Source of the DNA: an uncultured Eubacteriales bacterium
Lineage (GTDB): Bacteria; Bacillota; Clostridia; Oscillospirales; Oscillospiraceae
Direction of reading: 5' to 3'
DNA length: 64,000 bases
NCBI GenBank assembly: GCA_902492005.1
Contig: CABUJV010000006.1
Coordinates: forward strand, 13,333-77,332
This document shows, in pieces, positions 14,746 to 23,448 of the stretch. A program made the position numbers and the translations under genes. The notes below the pieces were generated by a model that was given only the letters and a program-made list of their open reading frames with translations, was not told the origin of the DNA and searched no databases. Numbering within the stretch: position 1 is the first letter of the stretch; every line of letters begins with the position of its first letter.

Positions 14746-17070
14746 TCAGACCGAGTGCTTCACCCGGTCGCGCTCCTCGGCCCGCTTGGCGTTGTTGAAG
14801 CGGTCCAAGGTGCCCACCAGATAGCCGGTGATGCGGCGGATGCGCTCGAAGGGCACGCCGTCGGCCTCGGTCCTGCCGCAGCCGGGGCACTGGTCCCCGA
14901 TGATGCCGGAAAAGCCGCACACCGGGTCCCGGTCCACTGGGTGATTCACGCTGCCGTAGCCGATGCCGTGCTCCTTCATGTCCCGAATGACCCGCTCAAA
15001 GGCCTCCAGGTTGTCGCAGGGGTCGCCGTCCATCTCGATGTAAGTGATATGACCGGCGTTGGTCAGAGCGTGGTAAGGGGCCTCGATGGCGATCTTCTCA
15101 TGGGCGGAGATGGGGAAATACACCGGCACATGGAAGGAGTTGGTGTAGTAGTCCCGGTCGGTAACGCCGGGGATGACGCCATACTTCTCCTTGTCGATGC
15201 GGACGAACCGGCCGGAGAGCCCCTCGGCGGGGGTGGCCAGCAAAGAGAAGTTCAGGCCCCGTCCGGCGCTCTCGGCGTCCATCCGGGCGCGCATGTGGGC
15301 GACGATCTCCCGGCCCAGCACCCGGGCCCTCTCGCTCTCGCCGTGGTGGACGCCCACCAGGGCCTTGAGGCACTCGGCCAAGCCGATGAAGCCCACCGAC
15401 AGGGTGCCGTGCTTGAGCACCTCCCGCACCTCGTCGTTCCAGTCCAGCTTGTCTGAATCCAGCCACACCCCCTGCCCCATGAGGAAGGGGTAGTTATACA
15501 CATGCTTGCGGCACTGGATCTCGAACCGCTCCAGAAGCTGATCCACGCACAGGTCCAGCATCCGGTCCAGCCCCTCGAAGAAGACGTTCACGTCGCCCTT
15601 GGCCTTAATGGCCAGCCGGGGCAGATTGATGGTGGTGAAGCTCAGGTTGCCCCTGCCGTTGCAGATCTCCCGCTCGGGGTCGTAGACGTTGCCGATGACC
15701 CTGGTACGGCAGCCCATATAGGCGATCTCGGTCTCGGGGTGACCGGGCTTGTAATACTGGAGGTTGAAGGGGGCGTCGATAAAAGAGAAGTTGGGGAACA
15801 GCCGCTTGGCCGAGCAGCGGATGGCAAGCTGGAACAGGTCGTAGTTGGGGTCTCCCGGCTCATAGTTGACCCCGGACTTCACCCGGAAGATCTGGATGGG
15901 GAATATGGGAGTCTCACCGCCGCCCAGCCCGGCCTCGGTGGCCAGCAGGATGTTCTTCATGACCATGCGGCCCTCGGGGGAGGTGTCGGTGCCGTAGTTG
16001 ATGGAGGAGAAAGGGGTCTGGGCCCCGGCCCGGGAGTGCATGGTGTTCAGGTTGTGGATGAGGGCCTCCATGGCCTGATAGGCCGCCCGGTCGGTCTCCT
16101 TGACGGCCCGGGCGTGGGCGAACCGCTGAGCTTTTTTCAGCTCGCTCTCCTCCCCGAAGGGGGTCAGCCGGGGCAGCTCGGCGGCGAAGTAGGCCTCGCA
16201 GCCGGCCAGGGTGGGCGTAAGGCCGGTCTCCTCCCGGAGCTCGCCCTGGAGCACCTTCAATTTGGCCTCCGGGTCCTCGTCCCCGCACAGAAGCATCAGG
16301 GCGCGGGCCAGATTCTGCCGGTACATGCGCACAAAGGTCTTGCGCACGCCGTCGGCCATGCCGTAGTCGAAATTGACCACCGACTGGCCGCCGTGCTGGT
16401 CGTTCTGGTTGGACTGGATGGCGATGCAGCAAAGCGCAGCATAGGAGGAGATGTCGTTGGGCTCCCGCAGGGTGCCGTGGCCGGTGGAGAACCCCCCGGC
16501 GAAGAGCTTTTTGATGTCGATCTGGCAGCAGGTGGTGGTGAGGGTGAGGAAATCCAGGTCGTGGATGTGGATGTCCCCCTCCCGGTGGGCCCGGGCGTGC
16601 TCGGGATTGAGGACGAACATGTCGTAGAACTGCTTGGCCCCCTCGGAGCCGAACTTGAGCATGGCGCCCATGGCGGTGTCGCCGTCGATGTTAGCGTTCT
16701 CCCGCTTGATGTCGGAGTCCTTGGCGGCGGTGTAGGTGATGTCTCCGTAGGTCTTCATCAGCCGGGTGTTCATCTCCCGGCTGCGGCTGCGCTGGTCGCG
16801 GTAGAGGATGTAGGCCTTGGCCGTCTGGATGTACCCGTTGTCCATGAGCACCTGCTCCACCAGGTCCTGGATGTGCTCCACCTCGGGGCAGGCGCCCCCC
16901 TCCCCGGCCAGCAGCTCCAGGACCTGGTCCGCCAGGCGCTGGGCCGCCTCCTCCTGGCCGGGCTTGTACGTGGCGTTAAAGGCCTTGGTAATGGCTGTGG
17001 CGATTTTGGACTCGTCGAAGGGCACCAGGCGGCCGTCTCTCTTCTTGATCTTGGTCACGGTTACGGTCAT
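14746..17070 (-). CDS. nrdD: Anaerobic ribonucleoside-triphosphate reductase, class III
   Basis: 774 residues, complete. The N-terminus (about 1-95) is an ATP-cone that senses ATP/dATP. The large barrel carries the catalytic cysteines. The C-terminal tail has the zinc site CGFSGIIGDQCPGCGR and the glycyl-radical motif RRITGYLVGT. The enzyme reduces NTPs to dNTPs without oxygen, normally with formate as reductant, after activation by NrdG. Upstream are NrdR-type boxes (17141-17188) and a terminator-like hairpin inside the short leader, so both repression by NrdR and premature termination are plausible controls. Confidence 0.97.
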   Translation of the reverse strand: MTVTVTKIKKRDGRLVPFDESKIATAITKAFNATYKPGQEEAAQRLADQVLELLAGEGGACPEVEHIQDLVEQVLMDNGYIQTAKAYILYRDQRSRSREMNTRLMKTYGDITYTAAKDSDIKRENANIDGDTAMGAMLKFGSEGAKQFYDMFVLNPEHARAHREGDIHIHDLDFLTLTTTCCQIDIKKLFAGGFSTGHGTLREPNDISSYAALCCIAIQSNQNDQHGGQSVVNFDYGMADGVRKTFVRMYRQNLARALMLLCGDEDPEAKLKVLQGELREETGLTPTLAGCEAYFAAELPRLTPFGEESELKKAQRFAHARAVKETDRAAYQAMEALIHNLNTMHSRAGAQTPFSSINYGTDTSPEGRMVMKNILLATEAGLGGGETPIFPIQIFRVKSGVNYEPGDPNYDLFQLAIRCSAKRLFPNFSFIDAPFNLQYYKPGHPETEIAYMGCRTRVIGNVYDPEREICNGRGNLSFTTINLPRLAIKAKGDVNVFFEGLDRMLDLCVDQLLERFEIQCRKHVYNYPFLMGQGVWLDSDKLDWNDEVREVLKHGTLSVGFIGLAECLKALVGVHHGESERARVLGREIVAHMRARMDAESAGRGLNFSLLATPAEGLSGRFVRIDKEKYGVIPGVTDRDYYTNSFHVPVYFPISAHEKIAIEAPYHALTNAGHITYIEMDGDPCDNLEAFERVIRDMKEHGIGYGSVNHPVDRDPVCGFSGIIGDQCPGCGRTEADGVPFERIRRITGYLVGTLDRFNNAKRAEERDRVKHSV

Positions 17071-17097
17071 TTTATGTCTCTCCTCCCCATAAGCACT

Positions 17098-17120
17098 AAA
17101 AAACGCCCCTGCACGGGGCG
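17098..17120 (-). terminator. Terminator-like hairpin in the nrdD leader
   Basis: On the minus strand CGCCCC and GGGGCG arms (17120-17115 and 17109-17104) with a 5-base loop are followed directly by six T (17103-17098). It lies between the NrdR boxes and the nrdD start at 17070. The upstream metH-like gene already has its own terminator at 17231-17263, so this one may act as an attenuator. Confidence 0.6.
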
Positions 17121-17140
17121 AAACATTCTGTCACCACGGA

Positions 17141-17188
17141 ACACTATATATTGTGGTTCAAATATCAACGTGCACCAATATAATACTC
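17141..17188 (-). promoter_or_regulatory. Pair of NrdR boxes upstream of nrdD
   Basis: Box 1 (17141-17156) is ACACTATATATTGTGG, matching the NrdR consensus acaCwAtATaTwgtgt at 15 of 16 positions. A degenerate second box (17173-17188) keeps the core CAATATAAT and starts 32 bases from the first, the three-turn spacing known for NrdR site pairs. No nrdR gene is in the window. Confidence 0.75.
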
Positions 17189-17230
17189 GATCGTGGGCAA
17201 GCCGTCAAGAGGCACGGCGCAAGAAGCCCC

Positions 17231-17263
17231 AAAAACACCCGCCAAAGATGGCGGGTGTTTTTT
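17231..17263. terminator. Bidirectional terminator after the homocysteine methyltransferase gene
   Basis: Perfect 13-bp arms (17231-17243 and 17250-17262) with a 6-base loop. AAAAACACCCGCC pairs with GGCGGGTGTTTTT, giving U-tracts in both directions. It separates the metH-like gene from the nrdD control region. Confidence 0.9.
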
Positions 17264-17297
17264 AGGGATTTCTACCAGTTGACAGCCCCATCCCGCC

Positions 17298-18542
17298 TCA
17301 GAGCAGGATCAGTCCGTATTTCTCCGACATGCGCGCCAGGAACTCCGGCTCCAGCTCAGCCGTGCCGTCGTAGAAGGCCCGTCCCTGATAGGCCCGCAGG
17401 GCCCCCTCCAGCAGCTCCGGTACGTCGGACCAGAGGCACAGGGCGTCCCGGACGGCGTACTGTTCCTGGGCGAAGATCTCCAGGTCGTCGGTGTCCAGCA
17501 CCTCGATCTTCAGCGCCCCCACCGGGCGCTCCTCCTCGGCCTCCAGGATGTCCTCCATCAGGTGATCGGTACACTGGATGGTCTCCCCCACGTCCACGTC
17601 GGGAGTGATGAACCGGGCCTCCTTCTCGCTGGCGCAGGGGATGACGTCGGGGTCCTTCTCCACGGGCGGGAAAGCGGAAAAATCCACGCCGGCCATGGCC
17701 CGTCCCATGGCGGCGATGTGGGCCGGGGTGGTGCCGCAGCACCCGCCGAAGATGCGCACCCCCGCCGCCGCCCACTGGGGGGTCCGCCGGGCGAACGCGC
17801 CGGCGTTGTCCGGGTAGACGGGCTTTTCCGACGTCAGGTCGGGCAGCCCGGCGCTGGGCTCGGCGATGAGGGGCAGGTCGGTGTACTGGTGCAGGCGGGC
17901 AAGCTGCTCCTCCGCCACCGCCGGATCCACGCAGTTGAGGCCGAAGGCGCTCACCCCCATACCCTGCATGACGATGGCGCAGGCCAGCACGTCGGTGCCG
18001 CTGGGGGTGCGGCCCTCCTCGTCGCAGTAGCAGGTCACCAGGATGGGCCTGCGGCTGCCCGACTCCCGGATGCCCAGCACCGCCGCCCGGGCCTCGGCCA
18101 TGGCCATGACGCTCTCCACCAGGAACAGGTCCACCCCCGCCCGCTCCAGGGCGGCGGCCTGCTCGGCGTAAAAGCCCACCAGCATCTCGAAGGGAGTCTC
18201 TCCATAGGGTGGGATGGCGTGGAGCGTGGGACCCAGGTCTCCGGCCACCAGGGCGTGGCCTGCCGCCGCCTGCCGGGTCAGGCCGGCAAGGCGGACATTG
18301 TACTCCTCCACCCGGCCGGCCAGGCCGAATTTCTCCAGCGCGCCCCGGTTGGCCCCCAGCGTGGGGGTCACCAGCACTCGGGCGCCCGCCTCCACATAGG
18401 CGCGCTGGAGCTCCAGCAGGGCCTCCGGGTGCTCCAGAGCCCACTGCTCGGTGCAGGCGCCCAGGGGCATACCGCGCTTCTGCAGCTCGGTGCCGGTGGC
18501 GCCGTCCATCAAAAACGGCAGGGATAAAGGAATGGGGTCCAT
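17298..18542 (-). CDS. Homocysteine S-methyltransferase-family protein with extra C-terminal domain
   Basis: 414 residues. Residues 1 to about 285 are a complete homocysteine methyltransferase barrel starting LMDGATGTELQKRGMP. The zinc cysteines are visible in GLNCVDP and GGCCGTTP. This module moves a methyl group to homocysteine in MetH-like methionine synthesis. No cobalamin domain is present. The last about 130 residues end LLEGALRAYQGRAFYDGTAE, which resembles the strand and turn that open a MetH pterin domain, but the domain is far too short to be complete. It may be one part of a split methionine synthase. It has its own promoter at 18591-18620. Confidence 0.85.
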   Translation of the reverse strand: MDPIPLSLPFLMDGATGTELQKRGMPLGACTEQWALEHPEALLELQRAYVEAGARVLVTPTLGANRGALEKFGLAGRVEEYNVRLAGLTRQAAAGHALVAGDLGPTLHAIPPYGETPFEMLVGFYAEQAAALERAGVDLFLVESVMAMAEARAAVLGIRESGSRRPILVTCYCDEEGRTPSGTDVLACAIVMQGMGVSAFGLNCVDPAVAEEQLARLHQYTDLPLIAEPSAGLPDLTSEKPVYPDNAGAFARRTPQWAAAGVRIFGGCCGTTPAHIAAMGRAMAGVDFSAFPPVEKDPDVIPCASEKEARFITPDVDVGETIQCTDHLMEDILEAEEERPVGALKIEVLDTDDLEIFAQEQYAVRDALCLWSDVPELLEGALRAYQGRAFYDGTAELEPEFLARMSEKYGLILL

Positions 18543-18590
18543 AATGTGGAATTCCTCCTCGATGTCTGCGCAGGTTTCCTTTGGTAGATA

Positions 18591-18620
18591 AGTATATCAC
18601 ATCCCCCAGGGAAAAAGCAA
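18591..18620 (-). promoter_or_regulatory. Promoter of the homocysteine methyltransferase-like gene
   Basis: On the minus strand TTGCTT (18620-18615), an 18-base spacer and TATACT (18596-18591). The -35 box lies in the T-rich tail of the neighbouring terminator at 18621-18649. Confidence 0.6.
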
Positions 18621-18649
18621 GAAAAGGGGCGGCGGAGCCGCCCCTTTTC
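18621..18649 (-). terminator. Terminator of the glycosyltransferase gene
   Basis: Perfect 13-bp arms (18621-18633 and 18637-18649) with a 3-base loop, ten bases after the stop codon. On the minus strand the stem is followed by CTTGCTTTTT. Confidence 0.85.
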
Positions 18650-18658
18650 CCCGAGATT

Positions 18659-19933
18659 TTATTCACCGGCCAGTTGCCGCTTGCCGTGGTAGATGGGCTT
18701 CCACTCCACCTTGCGGACCAGGGCCGCCAGGGAAATGGGGATGTACGTAAACATAAACAGAGGAAAGGTAAACACATAGGCCAGCTTCTTCCAGCCCGGT
18801 TCCCGGATCTGCTTCCACTCGCAGCACACCGTCAGCAGGCCGTAGAAAAACAGCCCCGCGTAAAAGCTCACCACCGTAGAGGCCAAAAAGCCCTTGGTCA
18901 GGCGCATCACCCGCCAGGCCACGTAGGCGGGCTGGGTCACGCAGGCTCCCCATACGATGAGGTTGAAGGCCGCCACCAGCAGGGTCAGCAGCATGCCGGG
19001 CGCCACGGTCATCAGCATGTCGTAACAGGACCAACCCCTCCGGCCGGGCCGGAGACAGCCCTTCAGCAGGGCCAGGCCGTACTTGGCGTCCACCTGGTAA
19101 AAGCCCTTGGACCACCGCAGACGCTGGTCCCAGGACTGCCGGAAGGTGACGGGCTGCTCGTCATAGACCACCGCCCCGTCGCAGTAGCCAATGCGCACCC
19201 CCTTCAGGGCGCAGCTTACGGAGAACTCAATGTCCTCGGTGAGCAGATGATAGGGCCAGCCGCCGTTCTGGCGGATCACATCTCCGGCGACCAGAAAGCC
19301 GGTGCCCGACACGTGGCAGTTGGAGCCCAGCAGCATCCGCGGGAAGTTGAGGAACCGGGCCTCCCGCAGGAACCAGATGGAGTACCCCGCCGAAATCCAG
19401 TTGCTGCCGAAATTCTTGGAGTTGCGGTAGCAGGTGACGGCGCCGTATTTGCCGGTGTCAAAGACCCGGTTCATCTCGGCGGTGAACTCCGGGTCCACCA
19501 GATTATCGGCGTCAAAAACGAAGTACCCCTCGTAATCCTCCCGGCCCTCCTCGGCCAGCCGGCGGAACAGGTAGTCCAACGCGTAGCCCTTGCCCTTCCG
19601 GGTCTGGTCGTGCCGCTCGTAGACGGCGGCCCCCGCCCGCCGGGCCACTCGGGCCGTATCGTCGGTGCAGTTGTCTGCCACGACGTAGATGTCCAGCAGC
19701 TCCTCCGGGTAGTGCTGCGCCCGCAGGCTCTGGATCAGCTCTCCGATTACCCCCGCCTCATTGCGCGCCGCCACGATGGCGGCGAAGCGGTGCTGGCGGG
19801 CGGGGGGCCTGCGGTCCTTCCGCTTCCGGCGGACGAACCCCACTGCCAGATAGACAAGCTGGTAAAAATAGACGGCAAAGAAAAAAATGGCGATAAACAG
19901 GTTGAAAAGCTCGACCCACTGTAACATTCTCAT
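18659..19933 (-). CDS. Membrane glycosyltransferase family 2
   Basis: 424 residues. One N-terminal membrane helix (NLFIAIFFFAVYFYQLVYLA) precedes the catalytic domain: AAIVAARNEAGVIGELIQSL, VVADNCTDDT, the metal-binding FDADN, the acceptor-base region LLTEDIEFS and the QxxRW-type QRLRWSKG. Several C-terminal helices form the membrane channel. This is the architecture of processive GT2 enzymes (cellulose/hyaluronan synthase-like, or IcaA-type), which extend a polysaccharide and push it through the membrane. The sugar donor is not readable from sequence. It stands alone with its own promoter and terminator; no PilZ domain is present. Confidence 0.88.
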   Translation of the reverse strand: MRMLQWVELFNLFIAIFFFAVYFYQLVYLAVGFVRRKRKDRRPPARQHRFAAIVAARNEAGVIGELIQSLRAQHYPEELLDIYVVADNCTDDTARVARRAGAAVYERHDQTRKGKGYALDYLFRRLAEEGREDYEGYFVFDADNLVDPEFTAEMNRVFDTGKYGAVTCYRNSKNFGSNWISAGYSIWFLREARFLNFPRMLLGSNCHVSGTGFLVAGDVIRQNGGWPYHLLTEDIEFSVSCALKGVRIGYCDGAVVYDEQPVTFRQSWDQRLRWSKGFYQVDAKYGLALLKGCLRPGRRGWSCYDMLMTVAPGMLLTLLVAAFNLIVWGACVTQPAYVAWRVMRLTKGFLASTVVSFYAGLFFYGLLTVCCEWKQIREPGWKKLAYVFTFPLFMFTYIPISLAALVRKVEWKPIYHGKRQLAGE

Positions 19934-19990
19934 GATCGTTCACCCAATGTTGTCCCTTGGCCCAGGACGGGCCCCTCATTTGTGAAGGAT

Positions 19991-20018
19991 ATCATAGCAC
20001 GGTTTCGGGATGTTACAA
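19991..20018 (-). promoter_or_regulatory. Promoter of the glycosyltransferase gene
   Basis: On the minus strand TTGTAA (20018-20013), a 16-base spacer, and TATGAT (19996-19991) preceded by TGC, an extended -10. The start codon is about 58 bases downstream. Confidence 0.7.
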
Positions 20019-20069
20019 GGTCTTTTCTTGTAGTTTAATAAAAATTTAAGTATTTGTTTCTAATTTGTT

Positions 20070-20100
20070 AAAGAGGGCGTCCCAACAGGACGCCCTCTTT
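20070..20100 (-). terminator. Terminator of argS
   Basis: Perfect 13-bp arms (20070-20082 and 20088-20100) with a 5-base loop. AAA and TTT form the ends of the stem, and an AT-rich tract follows on the minus strand. Confidence 0.85.
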
Positions 20101-20108
20101 CGTCAAAT

Positions 20109-21857
20109 TTACATCTTTTCCGGGGCGGTCACGCCCAGCAGGTCCAGGCCGTTGGCGATGACACAGCGGACGGTGTCGGCCAGCTTGAGCCGGGCGGAGA
20201 GCAGCGCGGGCTCCTCGCCCTTGATGCGGCAGGCGTTGTAGAAGCGGTGGAAATCCCCAGCCAGCCCCACCAGATAGCGGTTGATGCGGGAGGGATCGTA
20301 GTCCCGGGCCGCCAGGCGGATTTCCTCGGGGAACTGAGACAGGGTCTTAAGCAGCGCCTTCTCCTCGGCGGCGGTCAGCAGGGTGGCGTCCGCCTGGGCT
20401 GCGGCGGGCACCCGGTCCCCCTCCTCGGCCAGCCGGGCAACCAGGGAGCAGATGCGGGCGTGGGCGTACTGGACGTAGTACACCGGGTTGTCAGAGTCCT
20501 GCCGCACCGCCAGATCCAGGTCAAAGTCCACCGGGCTGGTGGCGGAGCGGGAGTTGAAAAAGTACCGGGCGGCGTCCACGGGGACCTCGTCCAGCAGGTC
20601 GTTAAGGGCGATGGCCTTGCCGGATCGCTTGGACATACGCACCGGCTTGCCGTCCTGCAGCAGGTTGACCAGCTGCATGAGCACGATGATCAGCCGGTGG
20701 GAGCCGTCCAGGCCCAGGCCGTCCAGGGCGGCCTGAAGACGTGCTACATGGCCGTGGTGGTCGGCCCCCCAGATATTCACCGCCTTGTCAAAGCCCCGCT
20801 TTTCCAGCTTGTTGCGGTGGTAGGCGATGTCAGCGGCGAAATACGTGTAGAAGCCATTGGCCCGGCGCAGCACGTCGTCCTTCAGGTCCAGCTTGTCGGC
20901 CTGCTCCCGGGTCTTCCCCTCGGCCATATACTTCCGCTTGAGCAGCTCAGTGGTCTTGAGCCAAAGGGCCCCGTCCTTTTCATAGGTCCAGCCTCCCTCG
21001 GTGAGCATCCCCACCGTCTCGGCAACATAGCCGGACTGATGGAGCTCGGACTCGAAGAACCATTGGTCGTACTCAATCTTGTAGCGGCGCAGGTCTTCCT
21101 TCATTTTGGGGACGTTGGTCTCCAGGCCGAAGCGGGACATGTCATCCAGCCAGACCTCCTCCGGCTTGTCCCGGTAGCCGTCGCCGTGGAGCTCGTAAAA
21201 GGCCTGGGCCAGCTCCTTGATGTCATCGCCATGGTAGGCGTTTTCCGGCAGGGGGAAGTTCTCCTCTCCCACCAGAAGCTGCATATAGCGGGCGTGGATA
21301 GACTCGGCAAACTTGTGGATCTGGTTGCCCGCGTCGTTGACGTAGAACTCTTTCCAGGTGTCGCAGCCCGCCCGGCGGAGCACGTTGGCCAAGGTGTCTC
21401 CCAGCACGCCGCCTCGGGCGTTGCCCATGTGCATGGGGCCGGTGGGGTTGGCAGAGACGAACTCCACCATAACCTTCTCCCCATGCTCCTCGCCGCATTG
21501 GCCGTATGCCGCGCCCTCCCGCTCGATGTCGGAGAGCACCTCGCCATACCAGCGGGGGCCAAGATGGAAGTTCAGAAAGCCTGGGCCGGCGATCTCGGCC
21601 CGCTGGAAGTAGGAGCCCTCCAGGTTCAGATGATCCAGGATGGCCTGAGCGATAGCCCGGGGTGCCATGTGCAGGGCCTTGGCCCCGGCCATGGCAAAGG
21701 AGGAGGCGTAGTCGCCGTGGCTGACATCCTTGGGGATGTCCACGTTGCCCCGCACCTCCGCCCCGGCGGGGAGGACCCCGGCCGCGGCGGCCTTCTCATA
21801 GGCGTTCTGTGTGAGTTCGGCCACCTGGTCCCGGGCCGCCTGGATGAGGTTCGACAT
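20109..21857 (-). CDS. argS: Arginyl-tRNA synthetase
   Basis: 582 residues from the ATG at 21857. A longer in-frame ATG at 21884 exists, but AAGGTGAT sits eight bases before the inner ATG and the product then begins MSNLIQAARDQVAELTQNAY, a normal ArgS start. An N-terminal Add1 domain is followed by the HIGH-like motif in NPTGPMHMGNARGG, the KMSKS-like VRMSKRSGKAIAL, and the helical anticodon-binding domain ending DLLGVTAPEKM. It charges tRNA-Arg with arginine. It is transcribed with the DUF1934 gene and probably murI, an order also seen in other Firmicutes (ywiB-argS). Confidence 0.97.
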   Translation of the reverse strand: MSNLIQAARDQVAELTQNAYEKAAAAGVLPAGAEVRGNVDIPKDVSHGDYASSFAMAGAKALHMAPRAIAQAILDHLNLEGSYFQRAEIAGPGFLNFHLGPRWYGEVLSDIEREGAAYGQCGEEHGEKVMVEFVSANPTGPMHMGNARGGVLGDTLANVLRRAGCDTWKEFYVNDAGNQIHKFAESIHARYMQLLVGEENFPLPENAYHGDDIKELAQAFYELHGDGYRDKPEEVWLDDMSRFGLETNVPKMKEDLRRYKIEYDQWFFESELHQSGYVAETVGMLTEGGWTYEKDGALWLKTTELLKRKYMAEGKTREQADKLDLKDDVLRRANGFYTYFAADIAYHRNKLEKRGFDKAVNIWGADHHGHVARLQAALDGLGLDGSHRLIIVLMQLVNLLQDGKPVRMSKRSGKAIALNDLLDEVPVDAARYFFNSRSATSPVDFDLDLAVRQDSDNPVYYVQYAHARICSLVARLAEEGDRVPAAAQADATLLTAAEEKALLKTLSQFPEEIRLAARDYDPSRINRYLVGLAGDFHRFYNACRIKGEEPALLSARLKLADTVRCVIANGLDLLGVTAPEKM

Positions 21858-21911
21858 ATTCTTGATCACCTTTTCTTCTGTCATTAAGAGCGCCCGCCGG
21901 CGTTCCGTCCG

Positions 21912-22355
21912 TTACTGCCGCAGCAGCGGCCCCTTTTCCCGCACGTGGATGCGGAACAGGCTCTCCCCCGCCACCGCGTGGTCGATTTCGATGGCGTAAT
22001 CAATCTCGATCTCGCCGCCGTCCTGGTTCAGGCTGGACCGCATCTTGCGGGTATTAATGCCGATGGACAACGCCCCATAGGGGGTATCGTACATAGAGAA
22101 GTGCCGTTTGCCGGGCTGGAACACCATCTGGGAATTGACCATGCCCATACGCATGAGCGTGATGCGTTCGGGCTCCACCTGGAAGGTGGTCAGGGTCCCC
22201 TCCAGTCCGGTGAGCTCGCTCTCCTGATAGCTGAACGTATAGCCCTCGTCGCCGCAGTCCATAAGCCGCCCCTCGGTGACCAGCTCAATGGTCTCGGGCT
22301 CGGCGTTCTCGTAGGTCTGGGTGCCCTTGATGGAGATGATGACGTTTTTATCCAT
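21912..22355 (-). CDS. DUF1934 beta-barrel protein (YwiB-like)
   Basis: 147 residues with the YwiB/DUF1934 pattern: MDKNVIISIKGTQTY at the start, SYQESELTGLEGTLTTFQVE in the middle, and a C-terminal half with GALSIGINTRKM and IEIDYAIEID. The family folds as a lipocalin-like barrel. Its function is unknown; it is repeatedly found directly upstream of argS, as here. No signal peptide or membrane segment is present, so it is cytoplasmic. The 88 bases before it hold no gene. Confidence 0.85.
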   Translation of the reverse strand: MDKNVIISIKGTQTYENAEPETIELVTEGRLMDCGDEGYTFSYQESELTGLEGTLTTFQVEPERITLMRMGMVNSQMVFQPGKRHFSMYDTPYGALSIGINTRKMRSSLNQDGGEIEIDYAIEIDHAVAGESLFRIHVREKGPLLRQ

Positions 22356-22443
22356 AAACGATGTACCTCGATACGCTTTCAGAATGCATTGCGCGGGCTA
22401 TTATATACTACTTCAATCCGATTGTAAAGTCCGAAAGGCACCG

Positions 22444-23259
22444 TCAATAGTTCCAAATGTCCACCTTTTCCACATCCTCCGTCACATCCCGCTGGAGGAA
22501 GATGGACGCCAGGCCGGAAAAGCCCTCCACGCTGTCGCTGACAAAGAACCGGCAGCGGCCGGTCCGGCCCGGTCCGGTCAGGCACCCCTGCGCCCGGAGC
22601 GTTTCGGCCACCCGCCAGGCGCACTGCTCGCCCACGTCCACCAGCGTCACGTCCGGCCCCATCACGCCGCCGATGACGCTCTTGAGCAGCGGGTAATGGG
22701 TGCAGCCCAGCATCAGCGTATCAATGCCGTCCTCCTTCAGGGGCCGCAGGTACTCCGCCGCCACGGTCTCCGCCACCAGGTCTCCGGGCCGGAAGCGCCC
22801 GTTTTCCACCAGAGGCACAAACAGCGGGCAGGCGGCGGCGAACACCCGGGCGTCGGGCCGCAGGGAGGCGATGCGCCGCTCATAGGCGCCGCTTCGGATC
22901 GAAGCCTGGGTGCCGATGAGGCCGATCTTCCCGTTGCGTGTGGCCTGGACGGCAGCGTCTGACGCCGGCTCCACCACGCCCCAGATGGGAATGTCGTTCT
23001 CCGCCGTCAGCACGTCCAGCGCCGTAGTGGACACGGTACCGCAGGCCACCACGATGGCCTTCAGGTCGAAGGTCCGCAGGAAGGCCACATCCTGCCGGGC
23101 GTAGCGGATCAGCGTCTCCCGGGAGCGCCCGCCGTAAGGCACCCGGCCGGTGTCTCCAAAATAGACAATATCCTCCGCCGGGAGCAGGCGGGACAGCTCC
23201 CGCAGAGCCGTCAGGCCGCCCAGGCCGGAGTCAAAAACGCCAATGGGTCTTGCGTCCAA
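22444..23259 (-). CDS. murI: Glutamate racemase
   Basis: 271 residues with a TTG start at 23259, preceded by GGGGG at eight bases. It interconverts L- and D-glutamate for peptidoglycan synthesis. The FDSGLGGLTALRELSR start carries the conserved Asp and Ser. The two catalytic cysteines are present: Cys73 in VACGT and Cys186 in LGCTHYP. In the first motif the usual Asn (CNT) is replaced by Gly (CGT); that Asn normally contacts the substrate carboxylate, so the pocket is altered. The rest of the fold (YFGDTGRVPYGGRS) is normal. Racemase activity is likely but not assured. Confidence 0.88.
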   Translation of the reverse strand: MDARPIGVFDSGLGGLTALRELSRLLPAEDIVYFGDTGRVPYGGRSRETLIRYARQDVAFLRTFDLKAIVVACGTVSTTALDVLTAENDIPIWGVVEPASDAAVQATRNGKIGLIGTQASIRSGAYERRIASLRPDARVFAAACPLFVPLVENGRFRPGDLVAETVAAEYLRPLKEDGIDTLMLGCTHYPLLKSVIGGVMGPDVTLVDVGEQCAWRVAETLRAQGCLTGPGRTGRCRFFVSDSVEGFSGLASIFLQRDVTEDVEKVDIWNY

Positions 23260-23359
23260 CGTTCAAACCCCCAAAAATCGCCGCTGGGGCGAATTGTTCT
23301 AACCTATGATATGCGAAATTTCCGGCAAACACAAGCACAAATTTCCCTGCCGGTTGCGT

Positions 23360-23387
23360 TTGACAACAGGGGAAAATATAATATAAT
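23360..23387 (+). promoter_or_regulatory. Sigma-A promoter of the gene at 23449
   Basis: A consensus TTGACA (23360-23365) and a consensus TATAAT (23382-23387) with a 16-base spacer; an overlapping second TATAAT starts at 23377. The gene start is about 60 bases further on. Confidence 0.88.
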
Positions 23388-23448
23388 AAGAGTGTGCTTC
23401 CAGCACGTCAGACCTTTGGCAGTTTGCCCCGCAAAGGAGGGTTATCCC

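Noticed and set aside
15502..17265. A 587-codon open frame on the plus strand
   Set aside because: It is the antisense frame of nrdD, with no motif and no ribosome site.
21858..21884. A longer argS start at 21884
   Set aside because: The nine extra codons include AAGGTGAT, which is the ribosome site of the inner ATG at 21857, and the upstream ATG has no good site of its own.
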